This document shows, piece by piece, positions 15,985 to 22,789 of a stretch of 22,789 nucleotides of DNA (positions are counted from its first letter, which is position 1; the number at the start of each line of letters is the position of its first letter). This DNA is from Betaproteobacteria bacterium (GTDB taxonomy: Bacteria > Pseudomonadota > Gammaproteobacteria > Burkholderiales > Burkholderiaceae_E). The notes beneath the pieces were generated by a model. The model did no database searches, was not told the DNA's origin, and was given only the letters and a program-made list of their open reading frames with translations. Both the position numbers and the translations under genes were made by a program. The stretch spans positions 1-22,789 of the forward strand of contig RFVZ01000008.1 in NCBI GenBank assembly GCA_009922405.1, in the 5' to 3' direction.

Positions 15985-17466
15985 TTAAGCACGCAAGGTC
16001 TGTTCGAGGACATGGAGAGATCGGTTCAATTCGGTGTTGTTTTTTCGTTCATTGGTGATTTTTCGAACAGCGTGTAACACGGTTGTGTGATCGCGACCGC
16101 CAAATAATTCACCAATGTCGGGAAGACTTTTTTGGGTGAGCTCTTTCGCCAAGTACATCGCTACTTGACGAGGGAGCGCGATATTGGCGGGTCGACGTTT
16201 CGAACCCATATCAGCAACTTTGATTTTGTAGTAATCGGCGACTGTCTTTTGAATCAGTTCGACTGAAATTTGGCCACGATTGACCGACAAAAGCTCTCGC
16301 AATGCCAGCTTGACCAATTCGAGAGTAATTGATTGATTATGGAACGAAGAATAGGCGATGACTTTACGTAAAGCACCCTCGAGTTCCCGTACGTTTTGCC
16401 GTAAATTTTTGGCGATAAAAAAAGCAACCTCTTCACTCAATTCGACCCGGCTAGATTCTGCCTTTCGAAGCAGGATGGCGACTCGCATCTCGAGTTCAGG
16501 GGGTTCGATGGCAACGGTCAAACCGTAATCGAAACGGCTAACAAGCCGCTCATCGATGCCCGATAGTTCTTTCGGATAGGTATCACTGGTGATGAGAATT
16601 TGCCGACGCGCTGCGACTAATGCTTCAAACGTGTAGAAAAATTCTTCTTGTGTGCGTTGCTTGCCAGCAAAAAACTGAATGTCATCAATCAATAACAAGT
16701 CGAGTGAATGGTAGTAGCGCTTGAGTTCATCAAAAGCCTTGCGTTGGTAGGCTTTAACGACATCAGAAACGTATTGCTCAGCGTGAATGTAGCGAATTCT
16801 AGCGCTGGGATTGGCTTCCAAAAGTGCATTGCCAACAGCATGGATCAGATGGGTCTTGCCGAGTCCAACGCCACCATAGAGAAACAGGGGGTTGTACGAG
16901 ACGCCGGGGCGTTGGGCCACTTGCAACGCAGCGGCCCGCGCCATTTGGTTGGCCTTCCCGGTTACGAATGTGTCGAACGTGAGTTCAAGGTTGAGTTTGC
17001 TTCGCTCAACATGCGGTGCGACTTCGCGCTCAACGAGGCCCGGCATGAAAGCCAAACGTCCCGCCGATTCTTCGGTCGCATCGAGTTGGCCAATTGAGTC
17101 GACTTGCGGCGCACCGCTCGAAAGTGGTTTGCGGTCCAATTCCGAGTTGCTCGGGGTTTTTAATGCCGTCGGTTCCGCCAGGTTCGGTGGACGAACGCTG
17201 GCCGGCGATTGTGAACTGGAGGGCTGGACTTCGAATTGAACCCGGACCTTTGGGTGAATTTCAGCGCACGCGAGTTCGCTGATTCGCGAGCCAAATTGAT
17301 TTCGGATCCAGTCAAGCTTGAACCGATTGGGCGCACCCAGCCGGAGCAGATGTTCGCAATCGTCGTAACTCAAACAAACGAGGGGCTTGATCCACGTTTT
17401 GTAAAGTTGCGGCGTCAGTTCTTGCTCGAGTCGCAACGCGCACGCCTGCCAGTGTCGGTCCATCAT
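15985..17466 (-). CDS. dnaA: Chromosomal replication initiator DnaA
   Basis: This 493-residue initiator has all four domains. Domain I is at the N-terminus (WQACALRLEQELTPQLYKTWIKPL). Domain II is a hydrophilic linker, about residues 81-155. Domain III is AAA+ with Walker A GGVGLGKTH (198-206) and Walker B LLLIDD (257-262). Domain IV is the DNA-binding domain with the box-recognition motif GGRDHTTVLHAVRKI (456-470). It binds DnaA boxes and unwinds the origin. Two adjacent Met codons (17464-17466 and 17461-17463) could each start translation; neither has a strong Shine-Dalgarno. A DnaA box overlaps the -35 of its likely promoter, suggesting autorepression. Confidence 0.97.
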   Translation of the reverse strand: MMDRHWQACALRLEQELTPQLYKTWIKPLVCLSYDDCEHLLRLGAPNRFKLDWIRNQFGSRISELACAEIHPKVRVQFEVQPSSSQSPASVRPPNLAEPTALKTPSNSELDRKPLSSGAPQVDSIGQLDATEESAGRLAFMPGLVEREVAPHVERSKLNLELTFDTFVTGKANQMARAAALQVAQRPGVSYNPLFLYGGVGLGKTHLIHAVGNALLEANPSARIRYIHAEQYVSDVVKAYQRKAFDELKRYYHSLDLLLIDDIQFFAGKQRTQEEFFYTFEALVAARRQILITSDTYPKELSGIDERLVSRFDYGLTVAIEPPELEMRVAILLRKAESSRVELSEEVAFFIAKNLRQNVRELEGALRKVIAYSSFHNQSITLELVKLALRELLSVNRGQISVELIQKTVADYYKIKVADMGSKRRPANIALPRQVAMYLAKELTQKSLPDIGELFGGRDHTTVLHAVRKITNERKNNTELNRSLHVLEQTLRA

Positions 17467-17497
17467 TCTTGGGGTCGCGGGTACAGGCTGGGGTCTA

Positions 17498-17526
17498 ATT
17501 GTAACGCGGTCAAAGCCTAGTTATCC
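17498..17526 (-). promoter_or_regulatory. Probable dnaA promoter
   Basis: On the minus strand a -10-like TACAAT (17498-17503) lies about 32 bp upstream of the dnaA start. Seventeen bases further upstream the -35 position (17521-17526) falls on GGATAA, a poor -35 that is part of the perfect DnaA box. The weak -35 and overlap suggest regulation by DnaA. Assigned by eye only. Confidence 0.4.
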
Positions 17527-17529
17527 ACA
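17521..17529 (+). promoter_or_regulatory. Perfect DnaA box between dnaA and rpmH
   Basis: TTATCCACA is an exact consensus match. It sits in the 158-bp divergent spacer, 55 bp from the dnaA start and upstream of the rpmH promoter, as in many proteobacteria. Confidence 0.85.
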
Positions 17530-17558
17530 GCTTATTGGCCGGTATTTGTAAGAACCTC

Positions 17559-17587
17559 TTGACGAGTAGTTCAAGTACCGCTGTAAT
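17559..17587 (+). promoter_or_regulatory. Sigma-70 type promoter for rpmH
   Basis: TTGACG (17559-17564) and TGTAAT (17582-17587) are separated by exactly 17 bp, each one base from consensus. Transcription would start near 17594, giving a leader of about 30 bases before rpmH. Confidence 0.7.
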
Positions 17588-17624
17588 CGAGGGCTTTTTT
17601 CCGATAGCTTGCGAGGCCACCCTT

Positions 17625-17759
17625 ATGAAACGCACGTTCCAACCCTCGGTAACCCGACGCAAACGTACCCATGGTTTTTTGGTACGAATGAAAACGCGTG
17701 GCGGCCGTAATGTTATTCGGGCGCGTCGCGCTAAAGGCCGTAAACGGCTCGCCGTCTAA
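17625..17759 (+). CDS. rpmH: Ribosomal protein L34
   Basis: This 44-residue, very basic protein (MKRTFQPSVTRRKRTHGFLV, ending RRAKGRKRLAV) is a textbook L34 of normal length in the large ribosomal subunit. The ATG at 17625 is preceded by GAGG (17613-17616) at a good distance, so the 30 extra upstream in-frame codons are not used. The promoter is at 17559-17587. It is the first gene of the rpmH-rnpA-yidD-yidC-Nudix-mnmE series and diverges from dnaA. The frame downstream of its TAA stays open into rnpA. Confidence 0.98.
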   Translation: MKRTFQPSVTRRKRTHGFLVRMKTRGGRNVIRARRAKGRKRLAV

Positions 17760-17799
17760 GTCGAGCGAATCGAGCGGGCTTGGCACAGGGCTCGTGCGG

Positions 17800-17832
17800 G
17801 TCGCACACAGGTCGCACACAGGTCGCACACGG
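17800..17832. repeat. Three 11-bp tandem units between rpmH and rnpA
   Basis: GTCGCACACAG (17800-17810), the same again (17811-17821), and GTCGCACACGG (17822-17832). The unit length is not a multiple of three, so a change of copy number would shift any reading frame crossing it. It lies in the spacer or in an unrecognised 5' part of rnpA. Confidence 0.9.
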
Positions 17833-17918
17833 GTCTCGAAAAGACTGGTCACTGCGTCGGTACTGCGCGTCAAAACTCCTTTGTCACTGACCTGAGTACC
17901 GATCTGGCACCACTCGAT

Positions 17919-18413
17919 TTGACCGCACTGGCGCGGCGTCGGCCGTGGGCCAGTACGCCGCATTTAGCGCTTACCTATTTGCGCTCGGCCACTGCAGTAT
18001 TTCCCGCTCTTGGGGCCGGAGTGGTTCCGGTTTCGAGTACGTTGGTTTTATCGGTGTCTAAGCGACTGGCACCCGCCGCTCCGTTACGGAACATGATCAG
18101 ACGCGTGTTGCGCGAGGCCTGGCGTCATCAATCGTGGCGAGAGCGCAGTCCATCGCTGGCGGTCATGATTCGCCTCCGAGCGCTACCGCTTGCTGCGTTG
18201 TCAACGGTGGCCGCTGAACGGCCGGAGTCTAACGATACTCCTAAGGTGTCCACGAAGGCATTCGCGACGGGATTCGCGAAGCCTCTCAAGGGTCGAGCGG
18301 TTTTGCGGATCCGGCGGACGGATCGAGCCCTCAAGGCCATTATTCGGGCTGAAGCTGACTCGTTACTCGAAAGTTTGAGTCGGTCGATGAATCTGGCTGG
18401 ACTCGAGCAATGA
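17919..18413 (+). CDS. rnpA: Ribonuclease P protein component (start uncertain)
   Basis: From a TTG at 17919 this gives 164 residues. The RnpA core is visible: RRRPWASTPHLALTYL (7-22), then LVLSVSKRLAPAAPLRNMIRRVLREAWR, corresponding to the family's SVSK-(x)n-RNRIKRxxRExFR. R57-N58 and the following basic helix bind the RNA. RnpA helps the RNase P RNA mature tRNA 5' ends. The N-terminal helix normally found before the RPW-like strand is mostly missing with this start. The frame is open upstream to the rpmH stop but contains no ATG or GTG, only CTG (17892, 17904) and this TTG, and no clear Shine-Dalgarno. The C-terminal half is longer than usual, with a Thr/Ala/Lys-rich insertion. Its stop overlaps the yidD start (ATGA). 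Confidence 0.8.
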   Translation: MTALARRRPWASTPHLALTYLRSATAVFPALGAGVVPVSSTLVLSVSKRLAPAAPLRNMIRRVLREAWRHQSWRERSPSLAVMIRLRALPLAALSTVAAERPESNDTPKVSTKAFATGFAKPLKGRAVLRIRRTDRALKAIIRAEADSLLESLSRSMNLAGLEQ

Positions 18414-18649
18414 GACCATGGGTCCGTCGCGCGCTCGTCCGCGTTTTTACGGCCGTCATTCTCGTGTATCGGTGGGGACTGAGCCCCCTGCTAGGTCCGC
18501 GTTGTCGATTCTTCCCATCCTGTTCTGCGTATGCTCTGGAGTCGATCAATCGGCACGGCCCGCGGCGCGGGTTGGCATTGAGTGCTCGTCGCCTGAGCCG
18601 TTGTCATCCCTGGTGTGAAGGCGGCTACGATCCGGTGCCGGACCTTTAA
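18410..18649 (+). CDS. yidD: Membrane protein insertion efficiency factor YidD
   Basis: This 79-residue protein has the hallmark YRWGLSPLLGPRCRFFPSCS and HPWCEGGYDPVP segments, including the conserved cysteines. YidD is a small inner-face membrane-associated protein that helps YidC-dependent insertion. The ATG overlaps the rnpA TGA, the usual coupled arrangement, and yidC follows after 25 bp. Confidence 0.95.
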   Translation: MRPWVRRALVRVFTAVILVYRWGLSPLLGPRCRFFPSCSAYALESINRHGPRRGLALSARRLSRCHPWCEGGYDPVPDL

Positions 18650-18674
18650 GTTGAGAGTTAAAGCAGAGAGCCAA

Positions 18675-20384
18675 ATGCAGACGCAACGAACGATACTTTT
18701 GATAATTTTCTCGATGTCGCTGCTGCTCTTGTGGGACGCGTGGCAAAAGCACAACGGGCATGCATCGCTTTTTGGCGTGGCGCCGCCCACGGCTCAGACC
18801 CCCGGAGCGCCCAAAGGGCCACTGAAAAATTCAATCCAATCAAATTCAGATGTTCCCCAAGCCGCAACAAACGCAGTTCCCGAAACGGGTAGTAGCGCGA
18901 GCGCTGTAGCGACTATTGTGGGTAGTTCAGGTGGTGTGGCGGCCACCGGTCGCTTGATTGTTCTTAAGAACGATGTGCTCGCCCTCACAATCGACACCAT
19001 GGGCGGCGCTATCGTTCGCTCGGAGCTGTTGCGTTACCGCGACGCCGATGATCGGAAATTGCAGGCCGTTTTGTTGACTTCCGGCGCGGGCAAAACCTAT
19101 CTCGCCCAAACCGGTCTAATCGGCGCGCCCGATTTGCCAACCCACCGAACACTTTTTGAGCCCTCGAGTGCGGGTGATTTGATCGAAGCGTCGCCTGGCA
19201 AATCCGTCGAATTATCGTTGGTTGCCGCATCCGGTGGCGTTAAGCTGAGTAAGCGGTATACCTTGGCGCCGGGCTCTTATCAGGTCGCGGTTCAACATGA
19301 GGTGTTCAACGAAAGCAACCAGACGGTTCACCCCTCGCTCTATCTCCAGTTGACCCGGGACGCGCACAAGCCCCCCGGTGAGAGCCAGTTCTACAGCACC
19401 TACACCGGCCCGGCGGTTTATACCGAGGAGGCAAAGTTTCACAAGGTCGATTTTGCCGATATCGAAAAAGGCAAAGCGACTCCAATCAAGAAATCCGAAG
19501 ATGGTTGGGCCGGGATCATCCAGCACTACTTTGTCGTCGCCTGGGTCCCTGCGGCAAACATGGCGCGCGAGTTTTTCACCCGTAAGGTCGATAACGGGCT
19601 GTATTCCGTTGGCGCGATTCAACCCTTATCCGCACTAGAACCGGGTGATCGCCGGAGCACCGAATCGGCGCTTTATATCGGGCCACAAGATCAGCATGTG
19701 CTCGAGAAACTCTCGCCGGGCCTCGATCTGGTGGTCGATTATGGTTGGTTGACGGTGATCGCCAAGCCGCTTTACTGGTTGCTGGAGACGCTCCATGGCG
19801 TGGTCGGAAACTGGGGCTGGGCGATCGTGTTGTTGACGATCGTGGTCAAACTCGCATTTTTCCCACTACAAGCCGCGAGTTATCGCTCGATGGCCAAGAT
19901 GAAACTGGTCACTCCTAAAATGACCGCGCTGCGCGACCGATTTGGCGATGATCGGGTCAAACTCAATCAGGCCATGATGGAGCTTTACAAGACGGAAAAA
20001 GTGAATCCGATGGCGGGATGTTTGCCGATTGTGGTGCAAATCCCGGTGTTCATTTCGCTGTATTGGGTTTTGCTGGCATCGGTTGAAATGCGCGATGCGC
20101 CCTGGGTCGGTTGGATTCAGGATTTGGCGACGCCTGATCCCTACTACGTGTTGCCGATCATCATGGCGGCGACCATGTTTTTACAAACCCGTTTGAATCC
20201 AACGCCGCCCGATCCGGTGCAAGCCAAGGTCATGATGTTCATGCCTCTGATTTTCTCGGCGATGTTTTTCTTCTTCCCCGCTGGGCTGGTGCTTTACTGG
20301 TTGGTCAACAATATCTTTTCCATTGCGCAACAGTGGTTCATTACACGCCAGACCGAGCAGGCCGCGTTGAAGAAGACGCGTTGA
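18675..20384 (+). CDS. yidC: Membrane protein insertase YidC
   Basis: This 569-residue insertase is of the Gram-negative type. The first membrane helix is at residues 6-20 (TILLIIFSMSLLLLW). A large periplasmic P1 domain spans about 60-345. The conserved five-helix core follows: about 363-400, 443-467, 487-507 and 519-550, with R404 in QAASYRSMAKM as the groove arginine. It inserts proteins into the inner membrane alone or with SecYEG. The frame is open 20 codons further upstream, but the ATG at 18675 is chosen because the signal-anchor begins right after it and an AGAG lies just upstream. A low-complexity Ser/Thr/Ala-rich linker follows the first helix. Confidence 0.95.
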   Translation: MQTQRTILLIIFSMSLLLLWDAWQKHNGHASLFGVAPPTAQTPGAPKGPLKNSIQSNSDVPQAATNAVPETGSSASAVATIVGSSGGVAATGRLIVLKNDVLALTIDTMGGAIVRSELLRYRDADDRKLQAVLLTSGAGKTYLAQTGLIGAPDLPTHRTLFEPSSAGDLIEASPGKSVELSLVAASGGVKLSKRYTLAPGSYQVAVQHEVFNESNQTVHPSLYLQLTRDAHKPPGESQFYSTYTGPAVYTEEAKFHKVDFADIEKGKATPIKKSEDGWAGIIQHYFVVAWVPAANMAREFFTRKVDNGLYSVGAIQPLSALEPGDRRSTESALYIGPQDQHVLEKLSPGLDLVVDYGWLTVIAKPLYWLLETLHGVVGNWGWAIVLLTIVVKLAFFPLQAASYRSMAKMKLVTPKMTALRDRFGDDRVKLNQAMMELYKTEKVNPMAGCLPIVVQIPVFISLYWVLLASVEMRDAPWVGWIQDLATPDPYYVLPIIMAATMFLQTRLNPTPPDPVQAKVMMFMPLIFSAMFFFFPAGLVLYWLVNNIFSIAQQWFITRQTEQAALKKTR

Positions 20385-20395
20385 AAAAATAAGCC

Positions 20396-21202
20396 ATGGG
20401 CCCACAGGGCTTCTCCACCGAGGGTTTAGTCACTCTCGCAGTTGATTGGTCGGGGGTACAGACGCCGATTGGGTGGATCGAGCCCGCGATTGTGGCGCTA
20501 TGGATTACCGAATGCGGACTGCCTGGTGCTTTTGATGCCCGGGCCTTGCGCCCAACGCTCGTCGTTGCAGCGGACCCGCTGTTGTTTACAACCGCGGCCC
20601 GTGCGGCCTTGGCTCAAGGCATGCTGACTGGTTGGCGCGATGAACGGTTCGACGTGATCATTCCAAGCAGCGGTCAGCGGATCTTTACGCTTGAACGGTC
20701 TGCTTTTCGCCTGTTCGGACTTCAGAGCCAAGCCGCACAGTTGATTGGTTATCGGCCGGATGGTGCGGTCTGGGTGGCCCGTCGAAGCGCCTCGAAGGCC
20801 ATCGATCCGGGCTTGCTGGATACCCTGGTAGGCGGTGGTGTTAGTGCAGGCGAGAGCCCGACGCAGACGCTATTGCGCGAGGCGGGCGAGGAAGCGGGTT
20901 TGACGCAAGATCAAACGGCGCTGGCGGTTGGCTGCAGCGAGTTCGAGCTTTGGCGTCGGGTCGCGCCCGGTGTTCAGAACGAACGGGTTACGGTGTTCAC
21001 GCTCACGGTCGAGCCGGATTGGATCCCGGTGAATACGGATGGCGAGGTCGATTCGTTCCTCTGCCTCGATTCGACCGCGCTTGAGCGACGCCTCGCGGCG
21101 GGAGAGTTCGCGTACGAGGCCGCGCTCAGCATTCGCGCAGCACAGGCAGCACAAGCCGAAAGGGCAACGGGGGCTACGTTGAGCAAGCATGGCGAACTCT
21201 GA
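20396..21202 (+). CDS. Nudix hydrolase with N-terminal DUF4743-like domain
   Basis: This 268-residue protein has a perfect Nudix box at residues 147-169: G147-x5-E153-x7-REAGEEAGL. It is preceded by a ~120-residue N-terminal domain with an F-x-LER-AxRLFG pattern (about 97-108), as in DUF4743/thiamine-pyrophosphokinase-associated Nudix proteins. Such enzymes cleave nucleoside-diphosphate-linked compounds; some relatives act on damaged thiamine diphosphate derivatives. The substrate here is not predictable. It begins 11 bp after yidC and overlaps the mnmE start by 14 bp, so it is embedded in the rpmH-to-mnmE operon. The Shine-Dalgarno is weak (A-rich leader). Confidence 0.85.
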   Translation: MGPQGFSTEGLVTLAVDWSGVQTPIGWIEPAIVALWITECGLPGAFDARALRPTLVVAADPLLFTTAARAALAQGMLTGWRDERFDVIIPSSGQRIFTLERSAFRLFGLQSQAAQLIGYRPDGAVWVARRSASKAIDPGLLDTLVGGGVSAGESPTQTLLREAGEEAGLTQDQTALAVGCSEFELWRRVAPGVQNERVTVFTLTVEPDWIPVNTDGEVDSFLCLDSTALERRLAAGEFAYEAALSIRAAQAAQAERATGATLSKHGEL

Positions 21203-22634
21203 GCGTGACCCGATAGCGGCGATCGCAACCGCCCCCGGACGCGGGGGGATCGGAGTGATTCGGATCAGCGGTCAAAAGTTGGCCGCTTTTGCGCAGGTGC
21301 TATGCGCACGGGGATCGGGCGGTCAACCCCAACCCTTGACGGCACGCCATGCAAGGCTTGTAACCTGGCGTGATGCTAGGGGTGAACCGATTGACCGTGG
21401 AATCATGCTCTGGTTCGCTGCACCGCACTCGTATACCGGTGAGGATGTGATCGAGTTGCAAGGCCATGGCGGGCCCGTGGTGATGGGGCAGATACTGGCC
21501 CGGGTGCTCGAGCTTGGCCGTGCGTATGCGCCCGGTTTGCGCCTGGCTGAACCCGGGGAATTTACCCGCCGTGCGTTTTTAAATGGACAGATGGATCTGG
21601 CCCAGGCCGAAGCCGTTGCCGACCTGATTGACGCTTCCACGACCGCCGCGGCGCGGGCGGCGATGCGTGCCCTCGAGGGTCGATTTTCAGATCAGGTCAA
21701 TACATTGGTGAATGCCGTCATCGAATTGCGTGCGCTGATTGAGGCGACGATTGATTTTCCGGAAGAGGACGATGTGGACGTGCTCGCACATTGGGATGCG
21801 CAGGGCCGCCTCGATGCGATCCGGTCGCAATGGGCCCAACTGCTCGAAGGCGCGCGTCAGGGGCTGCGTCTGCGCCAGGGGATGACGGTCGTTCTGATCG
21901 GGGCGCCCAATGTCGGCAAAAGCAGTTTGCTGAACGCCTTGGCCGGACAGGACCTCGCAATCGTGTCACCGTTGGCTGGGACGACGCGCGATCGGATCGA
22001 GCACGCGTTCGATGTGCAGGGCCTCGCCATGACCCTGGTCGATACGGCGGGTTTGCGTGAAAGCACCGATCCGATCGAGCGCATCGGGATGGAACGAACC
22101 CTGGCGGCGGTGACTCGAGCCGATCTCGTACTCGAGTTGGTTGAAGCCGATGATCCTGCTCCACCGGCGGGTCGGTTCGAATCGGCCGCACCGAGGGACT
22201 ATGCGCGTGAGTGTCTTGGCAAGCACCTACCCGCACAGGTACCGGTGCTTCGGGTGCGCAACAAAATCGACCGCGATGGACTGGTTGCAGGTATTGACCC
22301 AGCGCCAAGACCCGGAGCCGACGCGGGTCAAGTCCGGCTATCTGCCCAAACCGGTGCGGGCATGGCGCATCTGCTCGAACGCTTGCGCGAGCTCGCGGGG
22401 CTCAGTGCGGTGGAGCCCGAGTTCATCGCTCGTGAGCGGCATCTGCAAGCCTTGCTCGGCGCAGGCGAGCATCTGAACTCGGCCGATCGTGAAGCCCGCG
22501 CACGCTTACCAGCGCTAGAGCTGCTCGCCGAGGAGCTCCGCCTCGCGCAGGCGCAGCTCGGTTCGATCACGGGGGAATTCAGCGCGGACGACTTGTTGGG
22601 AACGATTTTCGGGCGCTTTTGTATCGGCAAATAA
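21189..22634 (+). CDS. mnmE: tRNA modification GTPase MnmE
   Basis: This 481-residue protein begins with the folate-binding N-terminal domain (DPIAAIATAPGRGGIGVIRISG). It has a complete GTPase domain: G1 GAPNVGKSS (238-246), G2 TT (265-266), G3 DTAG (285-288), G4 NKID (358-361). It ends in the diagnostic C-terminal FCIGK (477-481), whose cysteine is conserved. With MnmG it modifies U34 of certain tRNAs (5-carboxymethylaminomethyl or taurinomethyl-type uridines). It is ~25 residues longer than E. coli MnmE, with extra sequence between G3 and G4 (about 321-349). The ATG lies within the Nudix gene (14-bp overlap). Confidence 0.96.
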   Translation: MANSERDPIAAIATAPGRGGIGVIRISGQKLAAFAQVLCARGSGGQPQPLTARHARLVTWRDARGEPIDRGIMLWFAAPHSYTGEDVIELQGHGGPVVMGQILARVLELGRAYAPGLRLAEPGEFTRRAFLNGQMDLAQAEAVADLIDASTTAAARAAMRALEGRFSDQVNTLVNAVIELRALIEATIDFPEEDDVDVLAHWDAQGRLDAIRSQWAQLLEGARQGLRLRQGMTVVLIGAPNVGKSSLLNALAGQDLAIVSPLAGTTRDRIEHAFDVQGLAMTLVDTAGLRESTDPIERIGMERTLAAVTRADLVLELVEADDPAPPAGRFESAAPRDYARECLGKHLPAQVPVLRVRNKIDRDGLVAGIDPAPRPGADAGQVRLSAQTGAGMAHLLERLRELAGLSAVEPEFIARERHLQALLGAGEHLNSADREARARLPALELLAEELRLAQAQLGSITGEFSADDLLGTIFGRFCIGK

Positions 22635-22720
22635 GGCGCAAGCCAGGGGCTGAGGGGCCAACGAGGGGGGCGTAAAGGCGTGGCGCGCGCGGTGGTTGGA
22701 CCCGGGTCTTGCTAGGCAAC

Positions 22721-22756
22721 CAGGGCACTCAGGGCAATCAGGGCAATCAGGGCAAC
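22721..22756. repeat. Four 9-bp tandem units after mnmE
   Basis: CAGGGCACT, CAGGGCAAT, CAGGGCAAT and CAGGGCAAC, at 22721-22756, are followed by a CGGGGCCCCG palindrome (22756-22765). Apart from this, 22635-22789 holds nothing recognisable. A minus-strand frame through the repeat would give CPDCPDCPECPGC, but it overlaps the mnmE end and is not believed to be a gene. Confidence 0.9.
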
Positions 22757-22789
22757 GGGGCCCCGAGTCCCTCACAACAAGGCGCCGCT

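Noticed and set aside
17832..17892. Frame reading VSKRLVTASVLR upstream of rnpA, echoing VSKRLAPAAPLR inside RnpA
   Set aside because: DNA identity between the two stretches is low and the frame stops at 17893; judged coincidence rather than a duplicated RnpA piece.
21718..22308. 196-codon minus-strand open frame opposite mnmE
   Set aside because: Pro/Arg-rich shadow of the MnmE GTPase domain.
22515..22775. 86-codon minus-strand frame with CPDCPDCPECPGC, superficially metal-binding
   Set aside because: The Cys pattern is just the translation of the 9-bp repeat, and the frame overlaps the mnmE 3' end.

Overview
The window looks like the chromosomal replication-origin neighbourhood of a proteobacterium, probably a betaproteobacterium. 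Evidence: dnaA, dnaN and gyrB run directly one after another without recF, and rpmH, rnpA, yidD, yidC, a Nudix gene and mnmE diverge from dnaA. The RnpA sequence (RRRPWASTPH and LRNMIRR segments) reads like betaproteobacterial RnpA. Overall composition is GC-rich, with a visibly more AT-rich stretch over dnaA, dnaN and gyrB. The genus cannot be named from the sequence alone.

Layout. (1) Bases 1-3410, plus strand: the end of prkA, then yeaH (DUF444/von Willebrand A) and spoVR/ycgB. This is the conserved starvation/stationary-phase triad, with spoVR overlapping yeaH. (2) Bases 3493-7448, minus strand: denD, otnI, otnC and otnK, together a complete four-carbon acid-sugar (D-erythronate type) catabolic pathway ending in dihydroxyacetone phosphate and CO2. 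(3) Bases 7469-11997, minus strand: an MsbA-type ABC exporter, an aldo/keto reductase translationally coupled to it, and an EntS-like MFS exporter broken by an internal deletion with frameshift. (4) Bases 12020-17466, minus strand: gyrB, dnaN and dnaA. The 224-bp dnaN-dnaA spacer holds a good origin candidate: DnaA-box-like sites next to a DnaA-trio-like TAA/TAG run with the correct polarity and an AT-rich stretch. (5) Bases 17467-17624: a perfect DnaA box overlapping the probable -35 of dnaA, and a strong promoter for rpmH. (6) Bases 17625-22634, plus strand: rpmH, rnpA, yidD, yidC, a Nudix hydrolase and mnmE. (7) Bases 22635-22789: non-coding, with a 9-bp tandem repeat.

All ten minus-strand genes from dnaA to denD point the same way with small gaps, so gyrB, the exporters and the otn pathway may share transcripts. 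No CRISPR array, tRNA, rRNA, insertion sequence or phage gene was seen.

There is no clear new multi-gene system. The points most worth a second look are the origin architecture, a repeat-bearing insertion in GyrB, an rnpA gene without an ATG or GTG start beside an 11-bp tandem repeat, the MFS deletion sitting at a perfect small hairpin, and the recurrence of short 9-15 bp tandem repeats at gene ends and in linkers.
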